From NCBI RefSeq assembly GCF_000247695.1, contig NW_004624783.1:5275938-5339937 (forward strand): DNA of 64,000 bases, written 5' to 3'. Source of the stretch: Heterocephalus glaber. Taxonomy: Eukaryota; Chordata; Mammalia; Rodentia; Bathyergidae. Positions 22,630-33,009 of the stretch are shown one piece after another (the stretch's first letter is position 1; each line of letters opens with the position of its first letter). The notes below the pieces were generated by a model, which searched no databases, had not been told where the DNA came from, and worked only from the letters and a program-made list of their open reading frames with translations. Both the position numbers and the translations under genes were made by a program.

Positions 22630-22835
22630 GTAGGGCAATGATGGTGAACCTTTTACAGATGAGTGCCCAAACTGCAACTCCAAACCCACTTATTTATTGC
22701 AAAGTATCAACACTGCAATTAAACCTGAATACTGAAGTTTTAGTTTAGAAAAAATAATTCATACATAACGTCTTTTGTCTCAAAAGAAAAACAAAAAACA
22801 CACTTGCCATAGGTTCGCCACCACTGGGTAGGGCA
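22630..22835 (+). mobile_element. Non-autonomous hAT-like element, copy 2, with 8-bp TSD
   Basis: Begins atgatggtgaacc and ends ggttcgccaccactg, so the termini are imperfect inverted repeats (complement of the end: cagtggtggcgaacc). The exact 8-bp repeat gtagggca lies at 22630-22637 and 22828-22835, the duplication size typical of hAT transposons. The interior (tgcccaaactgcaactccaa, cccacttatttattgcaaag) aligns with copy 1. Confidence 0.85.
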
Positions 22836-22971
22836 AGGTATGGGAAGAATCAGCTAGGAGGCTACTGCAGTATTCCAGATATGAAGGAGACGTGGATGAT
22901 GGTAGGGGCAGTGTGGAAGTAGGGAGGAATAGGTAGGATTCAGGTACATTTTAAGAGAGAGGTAATACTGT

Positions 22972-23157
22972 TGCTGGCCATGGTGGCACAAGTCTGTAAT
23001 GCCAGTACTCTGGGACGTTGTGGCGGGAGGATTGCAAGTTCCAGCACAGCCTGGGCATTTTAGTGATCTAGAGGGACCCTGTCTCAAAAAAAATTAAAAA
23101 GGGGCTGGGAATGTAGCTCAGTGTGAAGGCCCTGGGCCTAATCCCCAGTACGGAGGG
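22972..23157 (+). mobile_element. B1-dID dimer SINE, sense
   Basis: B1 part gctggccatggtggcacaag through gaccctgtctcaaaaaaaat, then the ID half ggggctgggaatgtagctca and aatccccagtacgg. A gacagaca-rich tail follows to about 23195. Confidence 0.92.
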
Positions 23158-23510
23158 AAAAGAGACAGACAGACAGGAAGGAGACAGACAGACAACAACG
23201 TTTGCTGCCGCATTACACATGAAATGTGGAGGAAAGAGAAAAGCCCAGGATGACTTGAGGATCAGATTATCATTCATTGAGATGAGATGAAGAAGGCTGT
23301 CAGAAAGACTTAAGTGGGGGAACATCGAGGGTCCAGCAGTAGGTGGTAATACTCAGGGTGGAATGGCTGGTAGACATTTGCGGAGATGGCTGAATGTGTG
23401 TACCTCAAGTTCAGGGAGGAGGTCATGTTCTTGCAGGTATATTGATAGTGACAGGACCCATTAAAATGACTGGGAGGAGGAAATACAGAATAGAAACAAA
23501 GTATGAGAGA

Positions 23511-23713
23511 GCCAGGCATAGTGGTATACACCTGTAATCGCAGCTACTCTGGAGGCTGAAGTAGGAAGATCTTGAGTTTGAGGCCAGCTTGGGCAATTTA
23601 GCGAGATCCTGCCTCAAAGTAAAATGAAAAGGGATGGGAGTATAGCTCAATGGCAGAGCACTTGCACAAGGCCCTGGGTCTAACCACCTGTAGTGTTTAA
23701 AAAAAAAAAAAAA
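23511..23713 (+). mobile_element. B1-dID dimer SINE, sense
   Basis: gccaggcatagtggtataca through gatcctgcctcaaagtaaaa (B1), then gggatgggagtatagctcaa, agagcacttgcacaaggccc and ggtctaacc (ID half), ending in a 14-A tail. Complete dimer. Confidence 0.94.
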
Positions 23714-24010
23714 TGGAAAGAGTGGGAAAGAAAAGTGTAAACTGTGAGTCCCGAGTTGCTCAGCATGCAGAAGTTGGGAAAACGAGAAGGCTAAGGAATG
23801 ACCAACGTAGTAGGAGGAGAGTCAGGGTATGAGAGCCTGGACACCAGGCGGAGAAAGTTCTCAAATAAGAAGTGAGCATCTGTCAGTCTTGCTTGATAGG
23901 TCCAGTAAGGTGAGGACTGGAAATTGAACATTAGGTTTAGTAAAATTTGCCTCAGCTGCTTTTTGTCCAAGTGGCCTTGAATAAATGCAGTGAATGTCTC
24001 TTTGGGGATG

Positions 24011-24462
24011 ATAGTTGTCTTAGTTACTTCTCGTTGCTGGGACAAAATACATGACACCCACAAGTTAAAGGAGGAAAGATTTATTTTAGCTTACAGTTTG
24101 TAGAGATTTCGGTCCAGAGGCAGCTGGCCCTTAAGCAGGGCAGCATAGCCAGGGTGCATTGCAAAGGAGAAACAGTCCATGGCATGGCAGGCAGGAAGCA
24201 GCAAGCTTTCCTACTTTCCCATTTTATTCCATCCAGGCTACAAGCCTATTGGTTGGTGCTACCCACACCCAGGGTGGGTCTTTCTGCTTCAGTAAATCCA
24301 TCATCCACACTCAGAACTGTGCTAAACCAATCAGTGGGCTAATCCAGTATTGCACACCCATGATCCAGTGCGACACACCTACGATCCAGTCACTCCCCAA
24401 AGCCCCACCTATGAGCACATGAGGGTTTGGAGGAACATCTGGATATAAGCCATAACAACAGT
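24011..24462 (+). mobile_element. MaLR-like LTR copy 1, inserted in L2
   Basis: About 24016-24457: starts tgtcttagttac, passes aggaggaaagatttatttta and ggtccagaggcagctggccc, ends cataaca. Flanks atagt and acagt match at 4 of 5 bases, fitting the 5-bp duplication of MaLR/ERVL LTRs. Related copies lie at 36939-37322 and 37558-37977. A short internal duplication (gatccagt units) sits near 24350-24390. Confidence 0.75.
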
Positions 24463-24660
24463 GGTACCTGCCTTACAGTTTAAAGTGCCTGTCTTAGAAC
24501 TGATTCTTGTGTATTTCAGGGTGGATGTCATTGATAACTTTTAACAGGAGCAGCTTCTGGAGAGCAGTGAGACTTTAAAAGCCTGATCAAAATGAACTCA
24601 AGTGAAAACAGGAAGCAAGTATTAGAACAGGGCACTCAGTTCTCTTTAGTGTTCCTGTAA
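24463..24660 (-). mobile_element. Antisense L2, continuation right of the LTR
   Basis: Words such as ggagcagcttctggagagca and gcctgatcaaaatgaactca follow the complement of L2 reverse-transcriptase sequence expected after the part at 23940, so the LTR split one L2 copy. Confidence 0.55.
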
Positions 24661-24889
24661 AATTGGGTCAGAGAAATGAGTGTTAAGGGGGTTAAGGGGA
24701 AGGCTGGCTTCTCCTCCTGTCTTCCTTATTCCTCCCCTCCCTCCTTCCCTTCCTTGTAAAGGGCAAATATAGACTATATAATGATAGAATCTCCTTGTAT
24801 AGTCTATGATGTAGTTGGATTTAGGATTGTGAGGCATTTGGGTCATAGATAACAAATTGAAATAATAGATTGTCCTTTGCCACTCCACC
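24661..24889. other. No recognised feature
   Basis: Contains a CCTTCC-rich tract near 24715-24756 and AT-rich flanks. Confidence 0.5.
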
Positions 24890-25480
24890 CCCTTTCTTAT
24901 TCACTGGACAAGCATTTATTGAAGTTCACAGAGTGCTAAGGACTGAGGTTGGTGCTGGATGAAGTTAAGTTAAGGGGTAAATCAGACAGGCACAGTCTCA
25001 ACATTCTCACAATGGTGTGATGGAATAGGCTTTCTAAAACACAAATAAGAACAGGAAAACAAATACAAAAAAGTATAGGAAAAGTACAGAATTCTTTGTG
25101 GAGAGCAAGAACAGCCTGGTGTAACTTAGATTGGGAACATACGGAGGCATCTGGGATAGAAAAGATGACTGTAACTGTGGGGAGCAGTGCAGCTGGGGGA
25201 GCTGGTCTCGCAAAGGCCCTACAGCAGGGGAGAGAGAACCTGGTTCTTGGGGTATTTGAGAAAAGGTCCATGTGGCCTACAACGTAGGAAGTGACCAGGC
25301 CATGCAGGGCTTTGGAGATTATGTTACAGAGTGTAGATTCTATCCTAAGAGTAATGGAAGCCTTTGAAATGGAAGCCTTTTAAAGTAGGAATCTTACTGA
25401 GAAATTATAGTGAGAAAAAGCTATAGTGTGTCCTGGTCAGTGGATCAGAAGTTTGAGGGGGGAGCGAGGGGCGGGTGACA
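24890..25480 (-). mobile_element. Antisense L2 3' part
   Basis: The order agcatttattgaagttcaca, ggaagtgaccaggccatgca, gggctttggagattatgtta and gtagattctatcctaagagt follows the complement of the L2 3' region. A short tandem duplication (atggaagccttt) lies at about 25357-25382. Confidence 0.65.
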
Positions 25481-25797
25481 GGACAGCCTTATTAGGGAAA
25501 AAGGCAGTGTCTATTTTGGCTGAAATACAGTTTTGGAATGAATATAAAATTATGAATGCCTTGTAACAAAGTGCTTTGAGCTTACCAGATTTTTTTATCA
25601 CCTGTAAAGAGCATTTCTTTTTAAATATGTATCAGTAGAGAAGAGTCAGCTGAAGAGATCCGGATTTCAGGCTGTTTAACAGAATGAAACTGAAAAAGAT
25701 TGCAGCATCTTTCTGAAAAATGCAATATACTGAGACCAAATTAATTTTTTTTTTCCCTTTGACATGCTATGAAAGACAGAATATGCCAGGAAGACTT
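25481..25797. other. No recognised feature
   Basis: AT-rich spacer. Confidence 0.5.
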
Positions 25798-25850
25798 AGA
25801 ATCCTCCTGCCTCAGCCTCTCGTGTAGCAGGGTTTACAGGCCCACTGTCC
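25798..25850 (-). mobile_element. B1 SINE scrap, antisense
   Basis: gaatcctcctgcctcagcct, then gtagcagggtttacaggccc: the complement of the B1 middle only. Confidence 0.65.
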
Positions 25851-25856
25851 CTTTTT

Positions 25857-25974
25857 TCCAAGAGATTTCTTTCTTTCTTTTTTTTGGTTTCAGGGATTGA
25901 ACTTGGGTCCTTGTGCTTGCACAGCAGGTGGTGAAACCACTGAGCTAAATCCCCGGCCCTCCAAGAGATTTCTT
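25857..25974 (-). mobile_element. ID SINE with 15-bp TSD
   Basis: Body at about 25872-25959 (ggtttcagggattgaacttg through gagctaaatccccggccc). Exact 15-bp repeat tccaagagatttctt at 25857-25871 and 25960-25974. Confidence 0.95.
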
Positions 25975-27014
25975 AAAACAGAAAAGCTGTTGTAATACCA
26001 AGTATTGCCCTATCAGGTCCCCAACACTGCAGGGCCATCAATTAACTTGTTCTGAGCCCTCACTTAAAAAAAAAAAGAGGAAACAGGTTTATCAAGACAG
26101 TCACTTGCCAGAGGTTTATCTTGGTTTTAAGTCCAGTTTTCTTTCTTTCAACAGGAGTTACTTTTTGGGGTTAGAAGAATTGGGATGTTTTGCCATTTGG
26201 GCGTTTCTCTGCCTCACAGAACAATCTCAGAGCTACCTGTTTTAGGGAAATGATTACAATAACCTGGAAGCTGAGTAAGTAGATGTTTTAGTACTTTAAA
26301 AAAGTAATGTGTTGGAACTTTAGTTTTAAAATATTATGTACTTTAATTGGGTTCTTTAGATTTTGTTAATAATAGTGACAATTATTATGATAATTCTAAT
26401 AACTATTTGTAAATAATGGGATTCTGGGAGAAATTAATTCCCTGATGATAAAAAGTTCTGAAAACATTTTGCATACATAATAACCTTAGCTTCTAAGAAA
26501 CATAGGATTTAGATGTATACATTAAACATTTAAAAGCATTTTTCTTCGTGCTTGATTTCACTTTCACATTATGAAGTGCAAAAAATATTGGTAAGGGAAT
26601 TGTTCATAAGTTTTTCAGTGCAAATATATAAAAATTGTCTTTTAATGCAAATGAGTTTCAGTTTTAGTAGTTCTATTTTTTTTTGGAAAATGATGATTTT
26701 TAAAATACTAATGTAAATGAAATATACAAAATCTCTCTGGATTTAACTTTGCTTCTTGATTGAAGAGCCTAGAGAAAAAGGCCACTTACTTTTTCTAGTC
26801 AAAACAGCTGAATAAGTTTAAAGCCCTTAAGTTATCTTGATGTAAATTGTTTATCAAAATAAAAACAATTACTCCATTTGCTGTATCCTTTCAAACTATG
26901 TTGAAAAAGCTAGTAATCCAGGAGGCTGTACCACATCCTTGAGAATCTTAAGTTAAAAACAATGAATAAATTAATTTATAAGAGAATCCTCTCTGCAGTG
27001 AGGTTAGTTTTGGT
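25975..27014. other. No recognised feature
   Basis: AT-rich sequence with no gene-like frame or repeat that I can name. Confidence 0.5.
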
Positions 27015-27300
27015 CCAAATCTGCGCTGTCCTGTTAACATGGGAGCTGCTGGGCACACGTAGCTATTGAGCATTTGCATTTGAGCATTTGTGGGTAGTAC
27101 TAATGAGATGTGCTCTGTATAAAATATGCACCATATTTCAAAGACTTAATATTAAGAAGATGCAAATATTTTATTAATAATTTTTGGATGAATTGCATGA
27201 TGAAATGCTTTGGGAGATATAAGACAAGAAAATTAATTTCAACTCTTTTACTTATTTCCTTGTTACTGCTAGAAAATTTAAAATTACCTATGCCTTGAAT
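27015..27300 (-). mobile_element. Old hAT-type DNA transposon fossil
   Basis: The order cgctgtcctgttaacatggg, cgtagctattgagcatttgc, atgcaccatatttcaaagac, ttattaataatttttggatg and ctagaaaatttaaaattacc matches the body of a widespread old mammalian hAT (MER1-type) MITE. Mirror open frames of 62-77 codons are by-products. Confidence 0.65.
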
Positions 27301-27459
27301 TTTCTTTTGGAAGGAACTAGTCTGTATCTTCATATACTGTCAGCATTCTTAGCCATCCTTTACATAGCATTCTGTAGTCCTACAACTTTCTGGCCTATAT
27401 AAGGACCAGTGAATGAAAATCCATATTGTTTTCCAAGTATGATTCTATGACTTGTCAAG
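27301..27459. other. No recognised feature
   Basis: Spacer between the hAT fossil and the L2. Confidence 0.5.
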
Positions 27460-28880
27460 TATTATCGAATACCTAGCATGTGCCAGTGTCCAAAGCACAT
27501 AGTAGTCAACAGAATGAACAAAACTTCCTGCATTCATGGAGCTGGCATTTTAGCAGAGAGACATGGACTAAGAGCAAATAAATAAGTAATCATAGCACAA
27601 TTAAGTAGACATAGTATGTTATAAAGCAGTAAGCGCTTTGGAGAAATGTGAGGCTGGCTAGGGTTGGGGGTACAGTGATAAATAGGTTATTCAGGGAATA
27701 GCCCATTCAAAGGTCCACTGAAAAGATGGTATTTGAGGAAATACTTGCAGAAGGTGAGGGAGAGAGCCCTGTGGATAATTGGAAGTATATTTCAGGCAAA
27801 GGGAAGAACAAGTGCAAAGACCTGGAGGCAGCAGCATGCCTAGCTCTCTTGAATGGTAGAAGGAGGCTAATGACTGGAATGGAATGAGTGCAAGGGGAGA
27901 GGAGGAGAAGAGAGGAAATGGATGGTCACATCATGTGAGTAGTGATTATTAGAATGGTTTTAGTTTAGATGAAAAGGAACTGGTGAATTTTAAGGAAAGT
28001 GACATGATGTTTTCTTTGATGCTGCTGTGATTTGCCTTTGGGATGGGGACATTTGCAAGGATGGAAGCAGAGAGACCAAGTCCAGGTTGTTGCAGGCTAC
28101 TCCAAGGTCACAGATAATGTGCCTGGACCGTAAACCAGGGAAGTGATGAGAAGGATGAGAGAAAGAGCAGTATCAAGGTTGATTCCAAAGTTTCAGCCTG
28201 TATAATGAAGAGTGGAGTTGTGTGTGTTGCTGGAACTGGCAGTAGGAAGTTGAGGCAGAACTAGTTTGGGACAGCACTAGGAGCTCAGTTTGGGACGCAT
28301 TTAGTTTGAGATCCTCCTTTAGACATCTGAGCAGAAAGGTCAAGTAGGCAGAGTCTGGAGTTCATTGAGTGGTCAGGGTTGAAGAGGCAAAGTTGAAGTC
28401 ACCAACTTTTAACTGTTACTGAAAGTCACAGGAAAGTCTGAGAATATCAAGGAGGGGGTGCTGAGAGTAGCTAGAGAAAAGGTACTGCCTCAGACCTGGG
28501 ATTAGGAATGAGACACTATCAGCAAAGGAGAGAGGGGAAGGGGTGGACAGGGAATGAGCATTGTGATATTTAGATGCTAGGGAAGAAAGTGTTTTGGGGA
28601 AGCAGAAGTGACCCCCTTGTCAGTGCTGCTGATGGGCCAGGTCAGGGTGAGCTGAGAGATAGATAGTTACTGGATTTAGCAGAGGAGGGTGCTAATGACA
28701 CTGATAGGAGTCCTCTCCGTGAAGTGGTGGGCACAAAAGCCAGAGTGGAATAGATTGAAAGAGAAGCTGATAAGGGCAGGTAGAAATGATGATGAGAATA
28801 GAAGCTGGTACTTAACAGTGGTAAAAGTTGGTTTTGCAATTATATGTAGCTTCATTTCTTCTTGCTCCGTATTGTCATTC
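27460..28880 (-). mobile_element. Antisense L2, about 1.4 kb, nearly continuous
   Basis: Best L2 of the window. On the plus strand it passes gcattcatggagctggcatt (27530), gcaaagacctggaggcagca (27816), gaccaagtccaggttgttgc (28074), gtttgagatcctcctttaga (28305) and gtcagtgctgctgatgggcc (28619), the order expected of the complement of L2 ORF2 from 3' end into the RT domain. Frames on either strand are broken. Confidence 0.72.
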
Positions 28881-28922
28881 ACACTCTGATAATTAAGAAT
28901 GTTAAGGAAACAAATATTAAAA

Positions 28923-29036
28923 CTAGTTTTCCTTGGACCGGGGATTTAGCTCAGTGGTGCCACCGCCTCCCTAGCAACCGCAAGGTCCTGTTCAATCCCT
29001 GGTACAAAAACAAAACAAAACAAACCTAATTTTCCT
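28923..29036 (+). mobile_element. ID SINE with imperfect 11-bp TSD
   Basis: Body at about 28934-29025 with tagctcagtgg A box; the B box has lost bases (ctgttcaatcc). Tail is (caaaa)n-like. Flanks ctagttttcct and ctaattttcct match at 10 of 11. Confidence 0.93.
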
Positions 29037-29149
29037 CACCTGAGACTGTTGAAAACCCTGGTGTTTGGGGGCTAATGTATTTTCCTTATTTTTAAGAAAG
29101 TTATTGAAACATTTAAAGAAATTGAGGCTGAGATTTGCCAGAATATCCA

Positions 29150-29290
29150 GATTTTAGATCTGATTTGGAGCACTTAATCCCTTTGTATTTCAGTCCCAGC
29201 AGGATAACAATGAGGATAATATTTGCTTTTTCTACCATATGAAGTCTTTGTAAAGATCAAATGAGGTAGTAGGTGAAAGAGCTTAGTCCA
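29150..29290 (+). mobile_element. MIR-like SINE fragment
   Basis: cagtcccagcaggataacaa, atgaggataatatttgcttt and gatcaaatgaggtagtagg resemble the MIR 3' half. Confidence 0.5.
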
Positions 29291-29949
29291 CTATAAAGCA
29301 TTCATCCCATAAATATGAAGTAATGGTATGAAAGGTAAGTTAGGTTTCAGGATTTTATCATAGTATTTGAAATAACAGGAAAATAGTGTAGTGCAACAAA
29401 ATCTGGTTTGAGAGTAATTATAATACCCGATACTAATTTACTTATAAGAAAATCTTCCAAAACTTGCTTTTTGCCTGGGTCAAGCTTTGTTAAAGACGCC
29501 ACAGCACTGATCCTGTTTGAGCCATCATTGAACTCTGTGGTCAAGAGCCTTGGATTTTTAATCCCTCAGGAGCTTCAGAATGACTGAACATCTGGCTATT
29601 TTGGGACTTTAACATTAGCTTGCTGGCACTGTGTGGAAGAGTCACCCTCTTAATGGAAAATATTCAAGTTATGATGATAAATTTTCTATCTGCCTTGGAG
29701 AGCATTTCTATATTTGATACTTGAAGTGGAATTATAGTCATACTTTATTTTTGTGTTATGGTCCTACTTTACTATGTAATGAGAAATTGAAAAATTTAAA
29801 AAATGGGTAACCTAGGTTGCTTCCACTAATGATGATATGAAGAGGATAGGTGGTTCTCTTTCTCAATAAGGCAATCGTAAAGCCAAACAAGATTGTCAAA
29901 ATGTTAATTTCTGAGTGCTGTTAACCCAAAGGGGAGACAGTAAATTAAG
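29291..29949. other. No recognised feature
   Basis: AT-rich, no gene-like frame. Confidence 0.5.
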
Positions 29950-30058
29950 AAACATTTCTGAGGGCCGGGGATTTAGCTCAATGGTTCCGCCGCCTGCCTC
30001 GCAAGTGAAAGGACCCGAGTTTGATCCCTGGTTCCCAAAAAAAAAAAAAACATTTCTG
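29950..30058 (+). mobile_element. ID SINE with 11-bp TSD
   Basis: Body at 29961-30047: gggccggggatttagctcaa through gagtttgatccctggttccc plus 14 A. Exact repeat aaacatttctg at 29950-29960 and 30048-30058. Close to the apparent consensus. Confidence 0.95.
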
Positions 30059-30589
30059 CTAGGCTAGAGCTTTGAGTAAGAAAAGCCAGAGTCCCTGGCC
30101 CTCTTGCCTGGGGATCCTTTTTTACCCTGACAGTCTATCCCAGTTGGTGAGAAATGGAGTTTTACCAGCAGTAAACAGATTCCATTTGAAGTTGGGTTGC
30201 AGATAAAAACTCACAGCTTTGCTGGTGAAAAATGGCATGCTCGGTTCATAGTGGAAAACCTACATATTTGCTCCCTTGAGTTTGCAGTTTGCCAGTTTGG
30301 AGCCATCAGCCAGAAATTTAACAGGTTGATTCTGGAAATGAGGAAACCACAGCAAGGCTGAGATAAGCTCTCCACCAATGTATGGCAGACTGAAGACAAC
30401 TTAGCAAAAGGTGAAAGTCAAGGAGAGCTCAATGCAACTTTGAATGAATTCTCCTATCAGCCCAAATACAGCTCCGTCCGCAGAGCATGAGGAAGCCTTG
30501 GCAGGTATAAGGTGTTTGGGTACAACCACAGCCCAGTTCACTGGCTGACCACTAAACTTTGCAGACAGAGACATCAATAGCCATTAGGC
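30059..30589. other. No recognised feature
   Basis: No gene-like frame; sequence not assigned. Confidence 0.45.
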
Positions 30590-31330
30590 ATATGTACCTG
30601 AAAGTCATAATGAGATATTGCTACACAGCCACAAGAATGGCTAAAATTGAGAAGACTAACAATCCAAGCATTGGCCAGGATATGGAAAATCCTCCCACAC
30701 AGTGAGCAGGAATATCAAATGGTGTAGCCATAACCTAGTGGGAAACTTCAGCAATTTCTTTAAAATTTTAACATATATTTAATGTACAACTTAGTTCCAT
30801 TTCTAGGTGAGTTATTAAGAGAAATGACAATTTATGTTGAGGCAGAGATTGTACACTGTACATAGCAGCTGTATTTTATGAATGCCACAAACTAAAAAAA
30901 TTTAAGTACAGTATCCATTTGCAGGTAAATGAATAAGCAAATTTTGGTACATCTGTACAATGCAATACTACTCACCAATGAAAAAAGTGGGCTATTGACA
31001 CATACAGCAATGTGTATGAATGCCAAAATAATTGTGCAGTGTGATAGACCATACTGTTTGATTCCATTTAAATAAAATACTAGAAAATGCAAACTAATCT
31101 GTAATGTTGGAGAACAGAACAGTGGCCCCTGAAGATAGCCTGGGAGGGGGAATTCCTGAGGAAGGATCACATTTGGAACTACTGCATATATATTATCTTC
31201 ATTGTGCTTGATAGTTTCATGGGTATATAATACATTGAAACGCATCATATAGTACAGTTTAGGATATGTATACTTTATTGCGTATCAGTTGTACCCACCA
31301 TAGTAAAATTATAAAAAATTGTACTCATCC
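30590..31330 (+). mobile_element. Old L1 (L1M-type) 3' region, sense
   Basis: gtcataatgagatattgcta, ccaagcattggccaggatat, atgcaatactactcaccaat, gattccatttaaataaaata and atcagttgtacccaccatag follow the end of L1 ORF2 and its 3' UTR in sense orientation. Confidence 0.75.
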
Positions 31331-31590
31331 CAAAACCAAACATTCATACCAGTTGTCATTTGCAGTAGACAAAAACTGGAGACAATACGTATCAACCGTG
31401 AAAGTGAAGCTTCATGCTAGTTAATGTCCTACAACATTGGATGAACTTCAGAAATACCACACCAGATGAAAAGCCAAATACAAAGAACAATATATTGTAT
31501 GATACTACTTATCTGAAACTTTAGAACAGATCAGTGGTTGCCTGGGGCCAGGGCTAGCAGTGGGATTGGCTACATAAACAAGTATACAGG

Positions 31591-31665
31591 GTGGCAGGGG
31601 ATTTAGCTCAGTGGCTCTGCTGCCTGCCTGGCAAGCACAAGGTCCCAAGTTCGATCCCTGGTACC

Positions 31666-31704
<39 letters not shown>
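31591..31704 (+). mobile_element. ID SINE with (AAAT)n tail
   Basis: ggcaggggatttagctcagt through gttcgatccctggtacc, followed by about nine AAAT repeats (31667-31704). The tail has turned into a microsatellite. Confidence 0.93.
31667..31704 (+). repeat. (AAAT)n microsatellite in ID tail
   Basis: Nine to ten near-perfect AAAT units grown from the A-rich SINE tail. Confidence 0.95.
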
Positions 31705-31705
<1 letters not shown>

Positions 31706-31778
31706 GAACATAATATCATACACTTAAATTGAGTGACTTCCATGATGGGTATATTATACCTCATTAAAACCATTGGGT

Positions 31779-31870
31779 TGGGCCGAGGATTTAGCTCAGT
31801 GGTTCTGGTGCCTCCCTCACAAGCGCAAGGTTCAGAGTTCAATCTCCAGTACCAAAAAAAGAAAAAAAAA
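31779..31870 (+). mobile_element. ID SINE, sense
   Basis: tgggccgaggatttagctca through gagttcaatctccagtacc, then an interrupted A tail. No clean duplication found. Confidence 0.92.
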
Positions 31871-31879
31871 TAGAATATA

Positions 31880-31903
31880 GGGCTGGGGGTTTAGCTCAGT
31901 GGG
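31880..31903 (+). mobile_element. 3'-truncated ID scrap
   Basis: Only gggctgggggtttagctcag and a few bases remain. The element stops just past the A box. It is the third ID in 310 bp. Confidence 0.7.
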
Positions 31904-32671
31904 CTGGGGCAGGCAGTGGCTGATATGCAGCCTGCCTTGGTAGGGAGGAGGGGGCATGCGTGGAGAGGCTGGGAAGGCTTTGGAAGAGGGAATGTAAGAT
32001 CTGAACTTGGATGATGATGGGATTTGGTTGCTCTCCAGGTTGGGCGGGAGATGTTGAGAGCTTTATCTAAAACTATAGCCTTAAGATTAAAGAAGAGAGA
32101 AAGGAATCAAGAGATTCAGTAACAGGAAGCGGCATGACTGCAACTGGCTGACTATAGAGAATATAGGAGAAAAGTTCAGGTTTTGGCTTAGCCATCCCAG
32201 CACATAGTGGTGTCATTTGCTGAGGTGGGGAACTCAAGATTCGAAGGTTTTATTGGATTTGCCTCATTGATTTAGAAAACCAGAAACCTGCTTTGGAGGT
32301 TTTACCAGGGTAGTGCAGCTTATGATTGAGCTTTAAATTTGAATCTCTCTAACCCACTTGGTGTCCAGTTTTGGCGAGGACACACAGGGAATGTGAGGGA
32401 GGAGCACAACAGTGGTGTGATCTGGAAGGTCAGCCTGCGGCCAGCGGCAGCATCTTGGGCTGTGGTCCTGCTTTTACAGGAAAGTTGCAATTGGACACTT
32501 GAGACCATTTAGAGTAGAAAAATTCTTACACATGAAAACCTATCACATTTAAGAATTTAATAATTTCTTATTTTTTTCTATTTGATCTACCTTTTTGCCA
32601 TTAATAAGTACTTTTGGGGATATTTCTTTGGTACAAAGATGATACAAAGGGTAAATATTAGAAAAGACTCC
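31904..32671. other. Unassigned, possibly L2-like
   Basis: Purine-rich DNA (31910-32170) could be old LINE sequence (ggctttggaagagggaatgt). The rest is not recognised, and no gene is seen. Confidence 0.35.
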
Positions 32672-32780
32672 CAAATCCTGGGCCAGGGATTTAGCTTAGT
32701 GGTTCTGGCACCTGCCATGCAAGCACAAGGTCCTGAGTTCGATCCTTAGTACCAAAAAAAAAAAAAAAGTATCAAATCCT
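32672..32780 (+). mobile_element. ID SINE with 8-bp TSD
   Basis: Body about 32680-32772: gggccagggatttagcttag through gttcgatccttagtacc, then a long A tail. Exact repeat caaatcct at 32672-32679 and 32773-32780. Confidence 0.94.
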
Positions 32781-32790
32781 CTATTTGGAT

Positions 32791-33009
32791 TAGCTCATTT
32801 AACTTTTTCTGTGTGTGCATGGTTGTGAAGATTGAACCCACGACCTTTACACTGAGCTACTTCCCCATCCTTTATATATTTTACCTTGAGAGAGTCTTGC
32901 TGAGTTACCCAGGCAGGACTCAAACTTGTGATCCTCCTGCCTCAGAAACCTCCCAAGTGCAAGAATTCCAGGCTTGCACCACTGCTCCCAGGTAGCTCAT
33001 TTAACTTTT
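32791..33009 (-). mobile_element. B1-dID dimer SINE with 17-bp TSD
   Basis: Antisense dID half (gaagattgaacccacgacct, acactgagctacttcccc) and antisense B1 half (cttgctgagttacccaggca, gatcctcctgcctcagaaac). The exact 17-bp repeat tagctcatttaactttt lies at 32791-32807 and 32993-33009, so the dimer moved as one unit. Confidence 0.95.

Larger units (their letters stand above)
22091..24015 (-). mobile_element. Long antisense L2, left part with nested insertions
   Basis: The purine-rich backbone follows the complement of L2 ORF2: ggaggctactgcagtattcc (22858 on), aggatgacttgaggatcaga (about 23248), then gataggtccagtaaggtgag and gaactggaaattgaac-like words near 23895-23930. A hAT element (22638-22827) and two B1-dIDs (22972-23157, 23511-23713) interrupt it. 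The 153-codon minus frame at 22143-22604 belongs to this remnant. Confidence 0.6.
31331..31778 (+). mobile_element. Second old L1 3' end, sense, interrupted by an ID
   Basis: gaacttcagaaataccacac, gatactacttatctgaaact, cagtggttgcctggggccag and, after the ID, acttaaattgagtgacttcc and gtatattatacctcattaaa repeat the L1 3' UTR pattern. Confidence 0.65.
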
